From assembly GCA_028820455.1 (NCBI GenBank), contig JAPPJC010000017.1:25784-63778 (forward strand): a stretch of DNA of 37,995 bases, written 5' to 3'. A program made the translations under genes and the position numbers. How positions within the stretch are numbered: position 1 is the first letter of the stretch; every line of letters begins with the position of its first letter. The notes beneath the pieces were generated by a model, which did not search any database, had not been told where the DNA came from, and was given only the letters and a program-made list of their open reading frames with translations. This DNA comes from Acidimicrobiaceae bacterium (GTDB lineage: Bacteria > Actinomycetota > Acidimicrobiia > Acidimicrobiales > Aldehydirespiratoraceae). Below are positions 16,149 to 24,912 of the stretch, piece by piece.

Positions 16149-17762
16149 ATGGCCACGCAACACCGTCACACTCCACGCCCGGGTTTAGTGTTGGAGGTGG
16201 ATCGCTCCACCCCACCGGTGATGTTCCACCACGGTGAAGGTTTCCGTTTAGAGAAACTTCCCCCAGGACGTAGTCGCGTGATCTACCCTGCAGAACCGAA
16301 AACAGGAATAGCAGACCCGGACAATGCCATCCGTCAGGCACTCCTGAACCCCATCGATGAAGACCCTCTGCCTTCATTGATGCGGCCGAGCATGCGGCTT
16401 ACCATTGCTTTTGACGATCTTTCGCTGCCGCTGCCTCCGATGCGTCGCCCGGACATTCGCCAGAGAATCATTGAGCAAGTTTTGGACATAGCAGCCGAAG
16501 CAGGAGTAGATGACGTGCATCTGATAGCTGCTTTGGCGTTACACCGCCGTATGACAGAAAACGAGTTGCGTCACGCTTTGGGTGACCGTGTTTATGATGC
16601 TTTCGCTCCACAAGGTGCTCTTTACAACCACGATGCCGAAGACTCTCATGGGATGGTCACCTTAGGCTACACTTCACATGATGAGATAGTGAGAATGAAC
16701 CGCCGTGCTGCTGAAAGCGACCTACTGGTCTACGTGAATATCAATCTGGTGTCGATGGATGGCGGATGGAAATCAACGGCCACCGGTTTGGCAGACTACC
16801 AGGCACTGCGACACCATCACAATGTTGCCGCCCTGCAACAATCCCGTTCATTCATGGATAGGCACCGTTCGGAACTTCACCACTCGAATTGGAGGCAAGG
16901 TGCCGTGATAGATGCCCACGGCCCACGTATTTTCCAAATCGAAACCACCGTCAACAACAACACTTTCGGCCGTTCCGGGCCTTTAGCAGTTTTGCAGAAA
17001 CGTGAATGGGAGTGGACATTCAAAGACCGTGTGTCTTGCATGGCTATGTCGAAATCCCTTAAAGTGACGCCCCCAGCGATACAGCGTGCCATATTCCAGG
17101 CTTGGCGTGCTCCTTACGAACTAACTTCCGTACAAGCTGGAGCAGTTGAAGCTGTACATGAACGCACCACCGAGAACGTCTTGGCGCAGCATCTAGTGCC
17201 GGTAGAAGGACAAACAGACGTAGTGACTATGGGGCTTCCCTACATATGTCCATACAACGTTAACTCAACCATGAATCCAATCCTGGTTATGTGTCTTGGG
17301 CTAGGATATTTCTTCAATCTTTACCGTGGTAAGCCAGTGGTACGCCCAGGAGGGGTGGCCATTATGAGCCACCCGACTCGTCCGGAGTTCCACCCTGTTC
17401 ATCATCCCAGCTATATCGACTTTTTCGAACAGCTGCTAGCAGAAACCACCGATCCCGCTGAACTTGAAGCCAAATACGAGCAGCAGTTCGCGACAGATGA
17501 ATGGTATATACATCTATACCGTAACAGCTACGCTTACCATGGCGTTCATCCTTTTTACATGTGGTACTGGGGGGCACACGCCTTGCAGCATTTGGGTCGT
17601 GTGATAATCGTGGGTGGTGACACCGCAGCTGTCAGAAGGCTTGGGTTCCAACCAGCTTCCACTTTGGCAGACGCTTTGGAGATGGCAGCCGATGTGGTGG
17701 GGTCACAACCAACTATAACCCATCTACACAACCCTCCGATTCTTATGACAGACATGGCCTAA
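16149..17762 (+). CDS. LarA-like protein (DUF2088, nickel-pincer racemase superfamily)
   Basis: A 537-residue protein of the lactate racemase (LarA) superfamily. It has the N-terminal signature FDDLSLPLPPM (about 88-98), ALALHRRMTENELRHALGD with a His at the LarA catalytic position (His132), the HDAED segment, and GGWKS (Lys208) where LarA carries the lysine linked to its nickel-pincer cofactor. It is about 100 residues longer than typical LarA and lacks the usual PHxxAGxSGG form (SMDGGWKS here). LarA-type proteins racemise or epimerise 2-hydroxyacids; the substrate is unknown and no larB, larC or larE cofactor gene is in the window. It lies between the acyl reductase fusion and a PlsC-type gene, only 18 bp from the latter, which suggests a shared pathway. 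Confidence 0.75.
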   Translation: MATQHRHTPRPGLVLEVDRSTPPVMFHHGEGFRLEKLPPGRSRVIYPAEPKTGIADPDNAIRQALLNPIDEDPLPSLMRPSMRLTIAFDDLSLPLPPMRRPDIRQRIIEQVLDIAAEAGVDDVHLIAALALHRRMTENELRHALGDRVYDAFAPQGALYNHDAEDSHGMVTLGYTSHDEIVRMNRRAAESDLLVYVNINLVSMDGGWKSTATGLADYQALRHHHNVAALQQSRSFMDRHRSELHHSNWRQGAVIDAHGPRIFQIETTVNNNTFGRSGPLAVLQKREWEWTFKDRVSCMAMSKSLKVTPPAIQRAIFQAWRAPYELTSVQAGAVEAVHERTTENVLAQHLVPVEGQTDVVTMGLPYICPYNVNSTMNPILVMCLGLGYFFNLYRGKPVVRPGGVAIMSHPTRPEFHPVHHPSYIDFFEQLLAETTDPAELEAKYEQQFATDEWYIHLYRNSYAYHGVHPFYMWYWGAHALQHLGRVIIVGGDTAAVRRLGFQPASTLADALEMAADVVGSQPTITHLHNPPILMTDMA

Positions 17763-17780
17763 ACCTTCATTGGAACTGCT

Positions 17781-18671
17781 ATGAAAAAGATTTACAGGTT
17801 TTTACTGCGAGCCCCTGCCACGCCTGAAGGCGTGGAACCTCTCCCTCCTCAAAAACGTGTGGGAATGCATTTCAACACCAGCTGGGCTAGACGCTGGCCA
17901 GCACGCGTTGGCCGTTTCGCAGGACTTGAAGGCCCTTTAAGAGTCGCTGTCTGGTTGTTCGCAACCCCTAACCGTAGAGGCCTGGAAAACCTTGATAAAG
18001 TGAAGGGGCCCGTGATATTCGTGGCCAACCATCATAGCCATGCAGACACCCCTTTGTTACTCATTTCACTGCCTATGAAGATACGACATAAAACAGCAGT
18101 CGCTGCTGCGTCCGACTATTTTTTTAAAAACAAGATAACAGGCGTTGTATCCGCGTTGTTCATCGGGGCAATTCCTGTGGACAGAAAGCGAGTGGGACGC
18201 CAATCTGCCAAATTGTCGGCTGAGCTTCTCGCTGAGGGATGGAATCTGTTAATCTACCCTGAAGGAGGGCGTAGTCCCGACGGTTGGGGTCAATCATTTC
18301 GTGGCGGGGCTGCCTATCTATCAAAACGTTGTAACACACCCATACTACCAATACATCTGTCTGGCACAGACCGGGTTTTACGCAAGAATACTTTCATACC
18401 CCGCCCGGCTATCACCACAGCAACTTTTGGTAAACCCATATACCCCTCAACAGAAGAGAGATCAGCCAAATTAGCTTTACGAGTGGAAGAAGCTGTGAAC
18501 GCACTAGCAGACGAGATTCGAACTGATTGGTATACTGCCCGGAAGCGAGCTCACGGACGCCAGAATCCAACTCTTACCGGGCCAGCGGTAAGCGAATGGC
18601 GTAGAGCTTGGATAAGAGGCGACCAATCCCGAAAAAATAAACGACCCAAAAATGCTTGGCCGGTAATTTAG
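17781..18671 (+). CDS. PlsC-type 1-acylglycerol-3-phosphate acyltransferase
   Basis: A 296-residue lysophospholipid acyltransferase family protein. Block I NHHSHAD gives the H-x4-D catalytic pair (His84, Asp89); block II is at IPVDRKRVGR (about 131-140); block III is YPEGGRSPDG (about 159-168), a variant of EGTRS; and block IV is LPIHLSG. These enzymes move an acyl chain from acyl-CoA or acyl-ACP to a lysophosphatidate or related acceptor at the membrane. There is no strong transmembrane helix beyond hydrophobic stretches, and the C-terminus is basic. It follows the LarA-like gene by 18 bp, so the two are probably co-transcribed. The acceptor lipid is not known. Confidence 0.88.
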   Translation: MKKIYRFLLRAPATPEGVEPLPPQKRVGMHFNTSWARRWPARVGRFAGLEGPLRVAVWLFATPNRRGLENLDKVKGPVIFVANHHSHADTPLLLISLPMKIRHKTAVAAASDYFFKNKITGVVSALFIGAIPVDRKRVGRQSAKLSAELLAEGWNLLIYPEGGRSPDGWGQSFRGGAAYLSKRCNTPILPIHLSGTDRVLRKNTFIPRPAITTATFGKPIYPSTEERSAKLALRVEEAVNALADEIRTDWYTARKRAHGRQNPTLTGPAVSEWRRAWIRGDQSRKNKRPKNAWPVI

Positions 18672-18727
18672 CAGCTGAATGCATTATCACAAACCAACAC
18701 CACACGAACACCACCACATGAAAAAAC

Positions 18728-21235
18728 ATGACTAATACTATGACTGTGAGTTCTAAAACCCCTTTGAAGCTGGTTTCAGAGGTTTACGCAACCCTTGATG
18801 AACGTATTGACGGCATCCGAGAACAGCTTGGACGACCTCTCACCCTTGCGGAAAAGATTTTGTGCAATCATCTTGACCCCCAAGTTTTGAGCGGCTGCAA
18901 ACCCTTTCCGAAGCGTGGATCGACTTACGCTGATCTCTGGCCAGACCGCGTTGCCTTGCAGGACGCCACCGCGCAGATGGCGTGGCTTCAGTTTATGACA
19001 GCTGGTCTTGACAGAGTTCAGGTGCCGGTGACCACTCATTGCGACCATCTAATACAGGCTCGCACCGACGCTAAGCGGGATTTGCTAGCTGCTTTGGCGG
19101 ATAACGATGAAGTATACGATTTTTTACGTGGTGTCTGCGCACGCTACGGGGCTGGATTCTGGAAGCCTGGAAGCGGGATTATCCACCAGGTTGTGCTAGA
19201 AAATTATGCTTTCCCTGGTGGGATGATGATCGGTACTGACAGTCACTCCCCCAACGCTGGAGGCTTGGCAATGCTGGCTGTGGGGGTGGGCGGGGCTGAC
19301 GCTGTTGATGTAATGACCGGTTCAGCTTGGAATGTGCGTTGGCCCAAAATGGTAGGCGTGTACTTGTCAGGGCGTCTCAGTGGTTGGACTGCTCCTAAGG
19401 ATGTGATCCTGAAAGTTGCGGATATTCTCACCGTGTCGGGTGGCACTGGCAGTATCGTGGAGTATTTCGGCCCCGGTGCTGAAACCATCAGTGCTACCGG
19501 TAAAGCGACGATATGCAATATGGGTGCTGAGATTGGTGCTACCACATCATTGTTCTCTTACGACCAAGCTATGGAACGTTACCTTGTCAGCACTGATCGG
19601 GCAGACACCGCAGCTGCTGCCAACACGGTTGCTCATCATTTGCGTTCTGACCCGGAAGTAGCAGCCGACCCGCAGCATTTCTACGACCGTGTAGTGGAGA
19701 TCGACCTTAACACGCTAACACCTCACATCAACGGGCCTCACACTCCCGATCTGTCACGCCCTACGAGTGAATTAGAGGCCGACACCAAGCGAGAGGGCTG
19801 GCCTATCGAGATAAGCTCAGCTCTTATCGGTAGTTGCACGAACTCATCTTATGAGGACATCACTAGAGCAGCGTCCATTGCCCGTGATGCTAAAAGCAAG
19901 GGACTGCAAACTCGCACTCAGTTGTTTATAACGCCCGGCTCAGAGCAGGTTCGTGCGACTATCGTGCGTGATGGGTTGATGGCCGATTTCGAGGCACTCG
20001 GGGGCACAGTATTGGCCAACGCTTGTGGTCCTTGCATAGGACAGTGGGATCGATCTGTAGACGAAAAGCATAGCCCAGGCCAACCTAACGTAATCGTAAC
20101 TTCTTATAACCGCAATTTTCCTAAACGTAATGATGGTGATGCGGCCACACTGGCTTTTGTTGCTTCACCTGAGACTGTCATGGCTTTAGCCTTAGCCGGT
20201 ACTCTCGATTTCGACCCACTCAACGACACTCTCACCAATGAAAACAACGAAGAGGTCTATCTAAACGAACCGGTGGGTGTGGAATTACCACCAAACGGTT
20301 TCAACTCCGGGGCTGACACTTTCATAGCTCCACCCGAAGATGCTGACAGTGCTGCCGCTATTGAGATACGAGTATCACCGAACTCACAGCGTTTGCAGCT
20401 ACTAGAACCTTTTGAAGCTTGGGATGGTAAGGACTACTTCGACTTGCCGATCATTGCTAAAGCTAAAGGCAAATGCACAACAGATCACATATCCGCAGCA
20501 GGCCCCTGGCTGCGATACAGAGGCCATCTGGAGAACATATCAGACAATTTGTATCTCGGCGTGGTAAACGCTTACAGCCCAAACAATACAAGCCGTGATG
20601 AGCGATGTGACTTGGAACAGGATGATCCCCACACAGCGGATGGCCAGGATCCTTCGCCCTCGCAAGAAGACAACCCCGCACGGCAAGATGAGTATGATGT
20701 GGGACATGGTAGAAATCAGCTGACAGGTGAGATTGAATCACTGCCCGCTATTGCACGCTCTTACCATGCTGCTGGGCTGCGCTGGGCTTTCATAGGGGAT
20801 CACAACCTGGGTGAAGGTTCCAGTCGTGAGCATGCTGCTATGGAACCCCGTTTCCGTGGTTGTATGCTGGTTGTGGCACGCAGTTTTGCTCGCATACACG
20901 AAACAAACCTCAAAAAACAGGGTGTGGTGGCATTGACTTTCAATGATCCTGACGACTACAACCGCATTGGCGAGGACGACCGGTTAACGGTTTTGGGATT
21001 AGCGGATTTGGCAGAAGGTAAGCCCGTCACTGTTGAAGTTACTACTCCTCAAGGCACAACCTGGGAGTTTGAAGGTTCACATACTTTGAATGACGAGCAG
21101 ATTGAATGGTTTCGAGCTGGCAGTGCACTCAATCTAATCCGTCGACGTTCTGCTCAGGAAGACTCTGAGCCAGTACCCTCAACTCGGAGTTCTTCGCAAA
21201 GTCCTACCCGAGTCACCTCTCAGGATGTCTCATAG
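18728..21235 (+). CDS. aconitate hydratase, mitochondrial-like type
   Basis: An 835-residue [4Fe-4S] enzyme that interconverts citrate and isocitrate. Cluster ligands are Cys370 (IGSCTNSSYED), Cys433 and Cys436 (ANACGPCIGQW); the active-site loop GEGSSREHAAMEPRFRG spans about 695-711. DRVALQDATAQMAWLQFM and HCDHLIQAR resemble the mitochondrial aconitase group rather than the longer AcnA/IRP group common in mycobacteria. A hydrophilic insertion of about 50 residues (about 619-668, Asp/Glu/Gln-rich) and a Ser/Thr-rich C-terminal tail make it longer than relatives. The start gives MTNTMTVSS, with a second ATG four codons on; no Shine-Dalgarno is clear. The gene symbol is left open because the subtype is not settled. 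Confidence 0.93.
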   Translation: MTNTMTVSSKTPLKLVSEVYATLDERIDGIREQLGRPLTLAEKILCNHLDPQVLSGCKPFPKRGSTYADLWPDRVALQDATAQMAWLQFMTAGLDRVQVPVTTHCDHLIQARTDAKRDLLAALADNDEVYDFLRGVCARYGAGFWKPGSGIIHQVVLENYAFPGGMMIGTDSHSPNAGGLAMLAVGVGGADAVDVMTGSAWNVRWPKMVGVYLSGRLSGWTAPKDVILKVADILTVSGGTGSIVEYFGPGAETISATGKATICNMGAEIGATTSLFSYDQAMERYLVSTDRADTAAAANTVAHHLRSDPEVAADPQHFYDRVVEIDLNTLTPHINGPHTPDLSRPTSELEADTKREGWPIEISSALIGSCTNSSYEDITRAASIARDAKSKGLQTRTQLFITPGSEQVRATIVRDGLMADFEALGGTVLANACGPCIGQWDRSVDEKHSPGQPNVIVTSYNRNFPKRNDGDAATLAFVASPETVMALALAGTLDFDPLNDTLTNENNEEVYLNEPVGVELPPNGFNSGADTFIAPPEDADSAAAIEIRVSPNSQRLQLLEPFEAWDGKDYFDLPIIAKAKGKCTTDHISAAGPWLRYRGHLENISDNLYLGVVNAYSPNNTSRDERCDLEQDDPHTADGQDPSPSQEDNPARQDEYDVGHGRNQLTGEIESLPAIARSYHAAGLRWAFIGDHNLGEGSSREHAAMEPRFRGCMLVVARSFARIHETNLKKQGVVALTFNDPDDYNRIGEDDRLTVLGLADLAEGKPVTVEVTTPQGTTWEFEGSHTLNDEQIEWFRAGSALNLIRRRSAQEDSEPVPSTRSSSQSPTRVTSQDVS

Positions 21236-21256
21236 AATTTTACTTCGAATTATTTC

Positions 21257-21352
21257 GAGGTTCGACATCATTGGGATTCTCAAAGGTTGATAATCCGGCT
21301 AGACGAGACTATTGCAAGTTTTGAGGTTCGACATCATTGGGATTCTCAAAGG
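21257..21352. repeat. 30-bp exact direct repeat, 66-bp offset
   Basis: The 30 bp beginning gaggttcgacatcattggga is present identically at 21257-21286 and 21323-21352, with weaker similarity continuing downstream. Both copies lie in the 185-bp gap between the aconitase and carboxyltransferase genes, on the transcribed side of both. It could be a regulatory duplication or a neutral tandem duplication. Confidence 0.9.
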
Positions 21353-21420
21353 ATGTTGCCCGGGTTCAGACTACTCAGACACCTTGCTAACACAACCAGA
21401 CATTTACGGTAAACATCAAA

Positions 21421-22959
21421 ATGGAAGCCAAAACGCAAGACATCAAAGCAGTTTTACCCGCGAATTCCCGTGAACTGTCACGGTCTGATGCTCAACCGCT
21501 GTTCAGTGTGCGGTCGCGGATTGTCGTAGTTGAAGGCAGAACTTTTGTTCAAGTAGACGTCGGACAAACCGATCTGGCTTCAGTTGCAAATCAGCAACCC
21601 GTAGAAAATCAAACCCTTTTTGAAAACGAAACCCTTCTCCAAGTAGACCGGAGGTTTCAGTCAGACAACAGTATCACCGGCAACAATACCAGCCCGGTCA
21701 ACACCAATCGCAACAACAACGGTCACGCTCAGTTGACATCCAACGATGCTCGTGCTATCGCCGCGGCTGCTCAAATGTCAAAAAACCGAAAAATACCTTT
21801 GGTGCTACGCATAGTATCAGCCAGTGTCGACCTCACAGACGGTGTTGACGCATTACACAACTGGGGTGCAGCTGTCAAAGAGATGACAAGATGCTCCGGT
21901 GTGGTACCGATCATTGTGATAACGAACGGACCCAACGTGTCAGGCACTTCGCTTCTACTGGGATTAGCGGATTTTGTGATAATGACCGAAGCTTCTTACG
22001 CCTTCGTGGTGGGGCCAAGGATAGTGCAACATTTCACCGGTGTTGACACTAGCAGGGATGAACTAGGAGGTTGTCACACGCATTACAACAACTCAGGTTT
22101 AGCTACTTTCGTTACTGACGACATGACAGAAGCTGACGAAATTCTGATAGAACTTCTGAGCTATATCAGCGAACACAACGACGCTGACCCTCCTGCGTGG
22201 AGATGCACCGACCCGGTAAGTCGTTCAACCCCAGAAGTTCTTGATGTACTACCTGAAAGCCTGACTGGCAGTTATGACGTTCGTGACATCGTGTGTGGCG
22301 TGGTAGACGACGGAGTCATTTTAGAACTCAACGCCGGTTGGGCTGATAATTTGGTAACCGCTTTTGCCACAATCGGAGGTCGATCGATTGGTGTTGTAGC
22401 GAACCAGCCGCAATCGAAAGCAGGTACCCTGGATATCACCGCTTCTCGCAAGGGCGGTAGGTTTGTATCTTTTTGTGATGCCTTTAATTTGTCACTTGTG
22501 ACTTTTGTGGATACTTCCGGTTTCTACCCTGGAAAAGATTTGGAGTGGCGTGGTATGATACGTTACGGTGCTCAAATGGCATTCGCTTATGCACGTGCCA
22601 CGGTTCCCCGAGTGAATGTTACATTGCGTAAATCATATGGTGGAGCTTACATTGTGATGGACTCCAAGGCTATGGGCAATGATATTGCTTTAGCCTGGCC
22701 GTCAGCTGAAATAGCAGTGATGGGTGCTAAAGGTGCGGTAAGTATCTTGCATCGCAATGCTTCACCTGAGGAAGCGGTCAAACTTGAGGCAGAATATGAA
22801 GAACGGCTTCTCAACCCTTACCTAGCAGCAGAAAGAGGGTTTGTGGATGCGGTGATCGACCCAGCCGACACCCGCAAAGAAATCTATGCTGCTTTGGAGA
22901 TGCTAGCTGCTAAGCGAGAACGACTCCCTCACCGTCGTCACGGTAACACCCCACTATAG
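21421..22959 (+). CDS. acyl-CoA carboxylase carboxyltransferase subunit (AccD/PccB-like)
   Basis: A 512-residue protein of the biotin-dependent carboxylase carboxyltransferase family (crotonase fold). The C-terminal half is typical of propionyl- or acetyl-CoA carboxylase beta chains: SIGVVANQPQSKAGTLDITAS, DTSGFYPGKDLEWRGMIRYGAQ, VTLRKSYGGAYIVMDSKAMG and SAEIAVMGAKGAVSILH. The N-terminal half is divergent and has an Asn/Gln-rich stretch near residues 55-105 instead of the usual start, though the ADFVIMTEASYAFVVGP segment keeps the fold. It transfers CO2 from carboxybiotin to an acyl-CoA. No biotin carboxylase gene is in the window. Acetyl versus propionyl preference is not decided, and the first 100 residues are an oddity. 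Confidence 0.88.
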   Translation: MEAKTQDIKAVLPANSRELSRSDAQPLFSVRSRIVVVEGRTFVQVDVGQTDLASVANQQPVENQTLFENETLLQVDRRFQSDNSITGNNTSPVNTNRNNNGHAQLTSNDARAIAAAAQMSKNRKIPLVLRIVSASVDLTDGVDALHNWGAAVKEMTRCSGVVPIIVITNGPNVSGTSLLLGLADFVIMTEASYAFVVGPRIVQHFTGVDTSRDELGGCHTHYNNSGLATFVTDDMTEADEILIELLSYISEHNDADPPAWRCTDPVSRSTPEVLDVLPESLTGSYDVRDIVCGVVDDGVILELNAGWADNLVTAFATIGGRSIGVVANQPQSKAGTLDITASRKGGRFVSFCDAFNLSLVTFVDTSGFYPGKDLEWRGMIRYGAQMAFAYARATVPRVNVTLRKSYGGAYIVMDSKAMGNDIALAWPSAEIAVMGAKGAVSILHRNASPEEAVKLEAEYEERLLNPYLAAERGFVDAVIDPADTRKEIYAALEMLAAKRERLPHRRHGNTPL

Positions 22960-23054
22960 ACATAGGATAACAACCCCGCTCAGTAATCTTGATAATGAGA
23001 TAATGAGGAGAAGGCCATAGGGGTGAGTTGTACAATCTCAAAGTTTTCCATACG

Positions 23055-23471
23055 TTAAGGACCGCTGCTACGACCACCGTTAAGGAAAGTGCTGAGTAAA
23101 CCCGCTACAACGTCAAGATCATCAGGGTCGGGGGAAGTATCAGCTTGAGAAAAATCAAGATGTGCCAATGACTCTATGGGAACCACATGAATATGCACAT
23201 GGGGCACATCAAAACCGGCAATCATCAACCCTACCCGGTGGGCGGCCAAAGTGGCTTTTTGAGCTTTAGCTATTTTGTGAGCTATCAGCATCAGATGACT
23301 AACTGTTTTAGGATTGAGATCCACCCACTCGTCGATCTCTTCGTTCGGTATCACTAGAACATGACCACGATTCAATGGTTGGATATCCATGAAAGCCACA
23401 CACTGACTGTCCCGCCATACAAAACGGGCAGGTATATCACCCTGAATTATTTTAGAGAATAAGCTGGGCAC
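23055..23471 (-). CDS. HIT-family nucleotide-binding hydrolase
   Basis: A 138-residue histidine triad protein, with the catalytic HVHIHVVP motif (His91, His93, His95) and the N-terminal segment SLFSKIIQGDIPARFVW typical of HINT-like bacterial members. The conserved CVAFMDIQPLNRGHVLVIP segment is also present. These enzymes hydrolyse nucleoside phosphoramidates or related adenylates; the physiological substrate is not known. The gene is divergent from the phosphatidyltransferase gene with only 25 bp between start codons, so promoters must overlap; a CAATT/AATTG dyad lies in that gap. The 22960-23054 stretch downstream shows only short ataatgag repeats. Confidence 0.92.
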   Translation of the reverse strand: MPSLFSKIIQGDIPARFVWRDSQCVAFMDIQPLNRGHVLVIPNEEIDEWVDLNPKTVSHLMLIAHKIAKAQKATLAAHRVGLMIAGFDVPHVHIHVVPIESLAHLDFSQADTSPDPDDLDVVAGLLSTFLNGGRSSGP

Positions 23472-23496
23472 AATTTGAATTGTACACTACTCAACA

Positions 23497-24180
23497 ATGA
23501 AATATAAGCTTAACACCACAAAAGATGTAGTTGGAATCACAGATACCAGCCAGCCTGAATCTGCTTCAACGGATGTATCTGCAAAAGGAACAAGATCAAC
23601 AACAGCAGTATCACACTACCGGATAGTGACTATTCCCAATGTGATCTCAGTAACACGCATCTTATGTATACCGTGGTTTTGTTGGTTACTTTTCGGTGCT
23701 GAAAATCGTTGGTATGCTGCATTGCTGCTAGGTACTTTAGGAGCTACCGATTGGGTTGACGGTTGGTGGGCCAGACGTTTCAATGCGATTAGCGAGTTGG
23801 GGAAATTGCTTGACCCTGTTACAGACAGGATCGTATTCATTGTGAGCACACTCACCATCGGACTCGACGGGGCAGCTCCATGGTGGCTGATCATATCAGT
23901 ATTAGCCCGAGATGTCTTGATATCAGTGGGTGGTGTAACGCTGGGCATCCTTGGGGTTAAACAGGTTGATGTCACTTGGTGGGGCAAGTGTGCTACTTTC
24001 GGGCTCTACTTTACTTTTCCGCTGTTGCTAGCTGGTGCTTCTCATATCAGTGCAGCCAGCGTATCGCATTGGATAGGATGGTTATTCGCAATACCATCAC
24101 TGATTTTGAGTTATTTTTCGGCTTTTCTATATATTCCCTTAGGTATGAAAGCGTTGCGTAAAAGTCGTTCGGACGATTAA
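23497..24180 (+). CDS. CDP-alcohol phosphatidyltransferase (PgsA-like)
   Basis: A 227-residue integral membrane enzyme of the CDP-alcohol phosphotransferase family. The signature is complete: Asp85 and Asp88-Gly89 in DWVDG, Ala92-Arg93, Gly102, then Asp106 and Asp110 (DPVTDR). About five or six transmembrane helices follow the first 45 polar residues. The RIVTIPNVISVTRI start of the domain is typical of PgsA, which makes phosphatidylglycerophosphate from CDP-diacylglycerol and glycerol 3-phosphate; another polar head group cannot be excluded. The first 40 residues are a Ser/Thr-rich extension, so the true start may be further in. It is divergent from the HIT gene. Confidence 0.85.
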   Translation: MKYKLNTTKDVVGITDTSQPESASTDVSAKGTRSTTAVSHYRIVTIPNVISVTRILCIPWFCWLLFGAENRWYAALLLGTLGATDWVDGWWARRFNAISELGKLLDPVTDRIVFIVSTLTIGLDGAAPWWLIISVLARDVLISVGGVTLGILGVKQVDVTWWGKCATFGLYFTFPLLLAGASHISAASVSHWIGWLFAIPSLILSYFSAFLYIPLGMKALRKSRSDD

Positions 24181-24362
24181 CGTCATTCGTCTTTGCAGCA
24201 ATGCACTGGCATTGCCATTGAACTAGCAGGATCAATGTTACTTCGCTGTGGTTACGAAGGTCGGGTAGAACAGAGATTTCCATTGCAATCAATCCAGTCA
24301 CTCCGCCTATCAGTGTCGATACACGTGAAAGAACATTACAAGAACACTTCAATAAATGGCTG

Positions 24363-24390
24363 TTAATAGTGCTATCTGTCCTAATATAAT
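24363..24390 (+). promoter_or_regulatory. candidate promoter of the gcvH operon
   Basis: TTAATA (24363-24368) and a perfect TATAAT (24385-24390) are 16 bp apart, about 140 bp upstream of gcvH. The -10 box lies in the first copy of an imperfect tandem repeat of about 20 bp (24381-24399 and 24400-24419). The rest of the 351-bp gap (24181-24531) shows a gcatgcattcatgc dyad near 24424-24437 but no glycine riboswitch that I could recognise. Confidence 0.35.
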
Positions 24391-24531
24391 TGAACACAGC
24401 TAATATGACTGGACACAAGCTAAGCATGCATTCATGCAAGCTGAACACTGGATACCGCGGTCGCTTGGTCATAGTCGAGTCATAATGGTTGAGTCATATT
24501 GCAAATGCGTTTTCCATGTTGAGGTTACTAC

Positions 24532-24912
24532 ATGAACATTCCAGAAAATCTGCGTTATTCAAAAGACCATGAATGGGCTCGAGCCGAAGGAGATCTGATC
24601 GAAGTAGGCATAACCGATTACGCCCAGGACGCCTTAGGAGATGTAGTCTACGTTGAACTGCCGGAAATTGACAGCCGACTTCAACAGCATGAAGTGTTCG
24701 GTGAAGTGGAATCCACAAAATCAGTTTCCGAACTTTATGCGCCGGTAAGCGGGACCGTATCAGAAGTCAACGATGACCTATACGGAGCACCTCAAAGGTT
24801 AAATGAAGATCCTTACGGCGAAGGCTGGATTTGCAAAATCAACTGCGAAAATTCAGATGAGCTTGACAACCTGCTAGATGCGAATGCATACCGTCAGCTA
24901 ATCAGCGAATGA
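24532..24912 (+). CDS. gcvH: glycine cleavage system H protein
   Basis: The lipoyl-carrying shuttle of the glycine cleavage system, 126 residues. The lipoylated lysine is Lys63 in [17 protein letters not shown], and the N-terminal [14 protein letters not shown] plus [20 protein letters not shown] are classic. It carries the aminomethyl group between the P and T proteins, both encoded further on in this window. The start is supported by GAGG 8 nt before the ATG. Its stop overlaps the start of the next gene by 4 bp (ATGA), indicating translational coupling with the MerR regulator. Confidence 0.97.
   Translation: MNIPENLRYSKDHEWARAEGDLIEVGITDYAQDALGDVVYVELPEIDSRLQQHEVFGEVESTKSVSELYAPVSGTVSEVNDDLYGAPQRLNEDPYGEGWICKINCENSDELDNLLDANAYRQLISE

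Noticed and set aside
24047-24472. 141-residue minus-strand ORF overlapping the phosphatidyltransferase gene
   Set aside because: It shares over 130 bp with a well-supported gene on the other strand, has no family features or ribosome binding site, and its composition is Cys/Leu-rich as expected of a shadow frame.
24181-24531. Glycine riboswitch upstream of gcvH
   Set aside because: I looked for the tandem aptamer pattern before gcvH and gcvP and saw no matching conserved core; a covariance-model search would decide.
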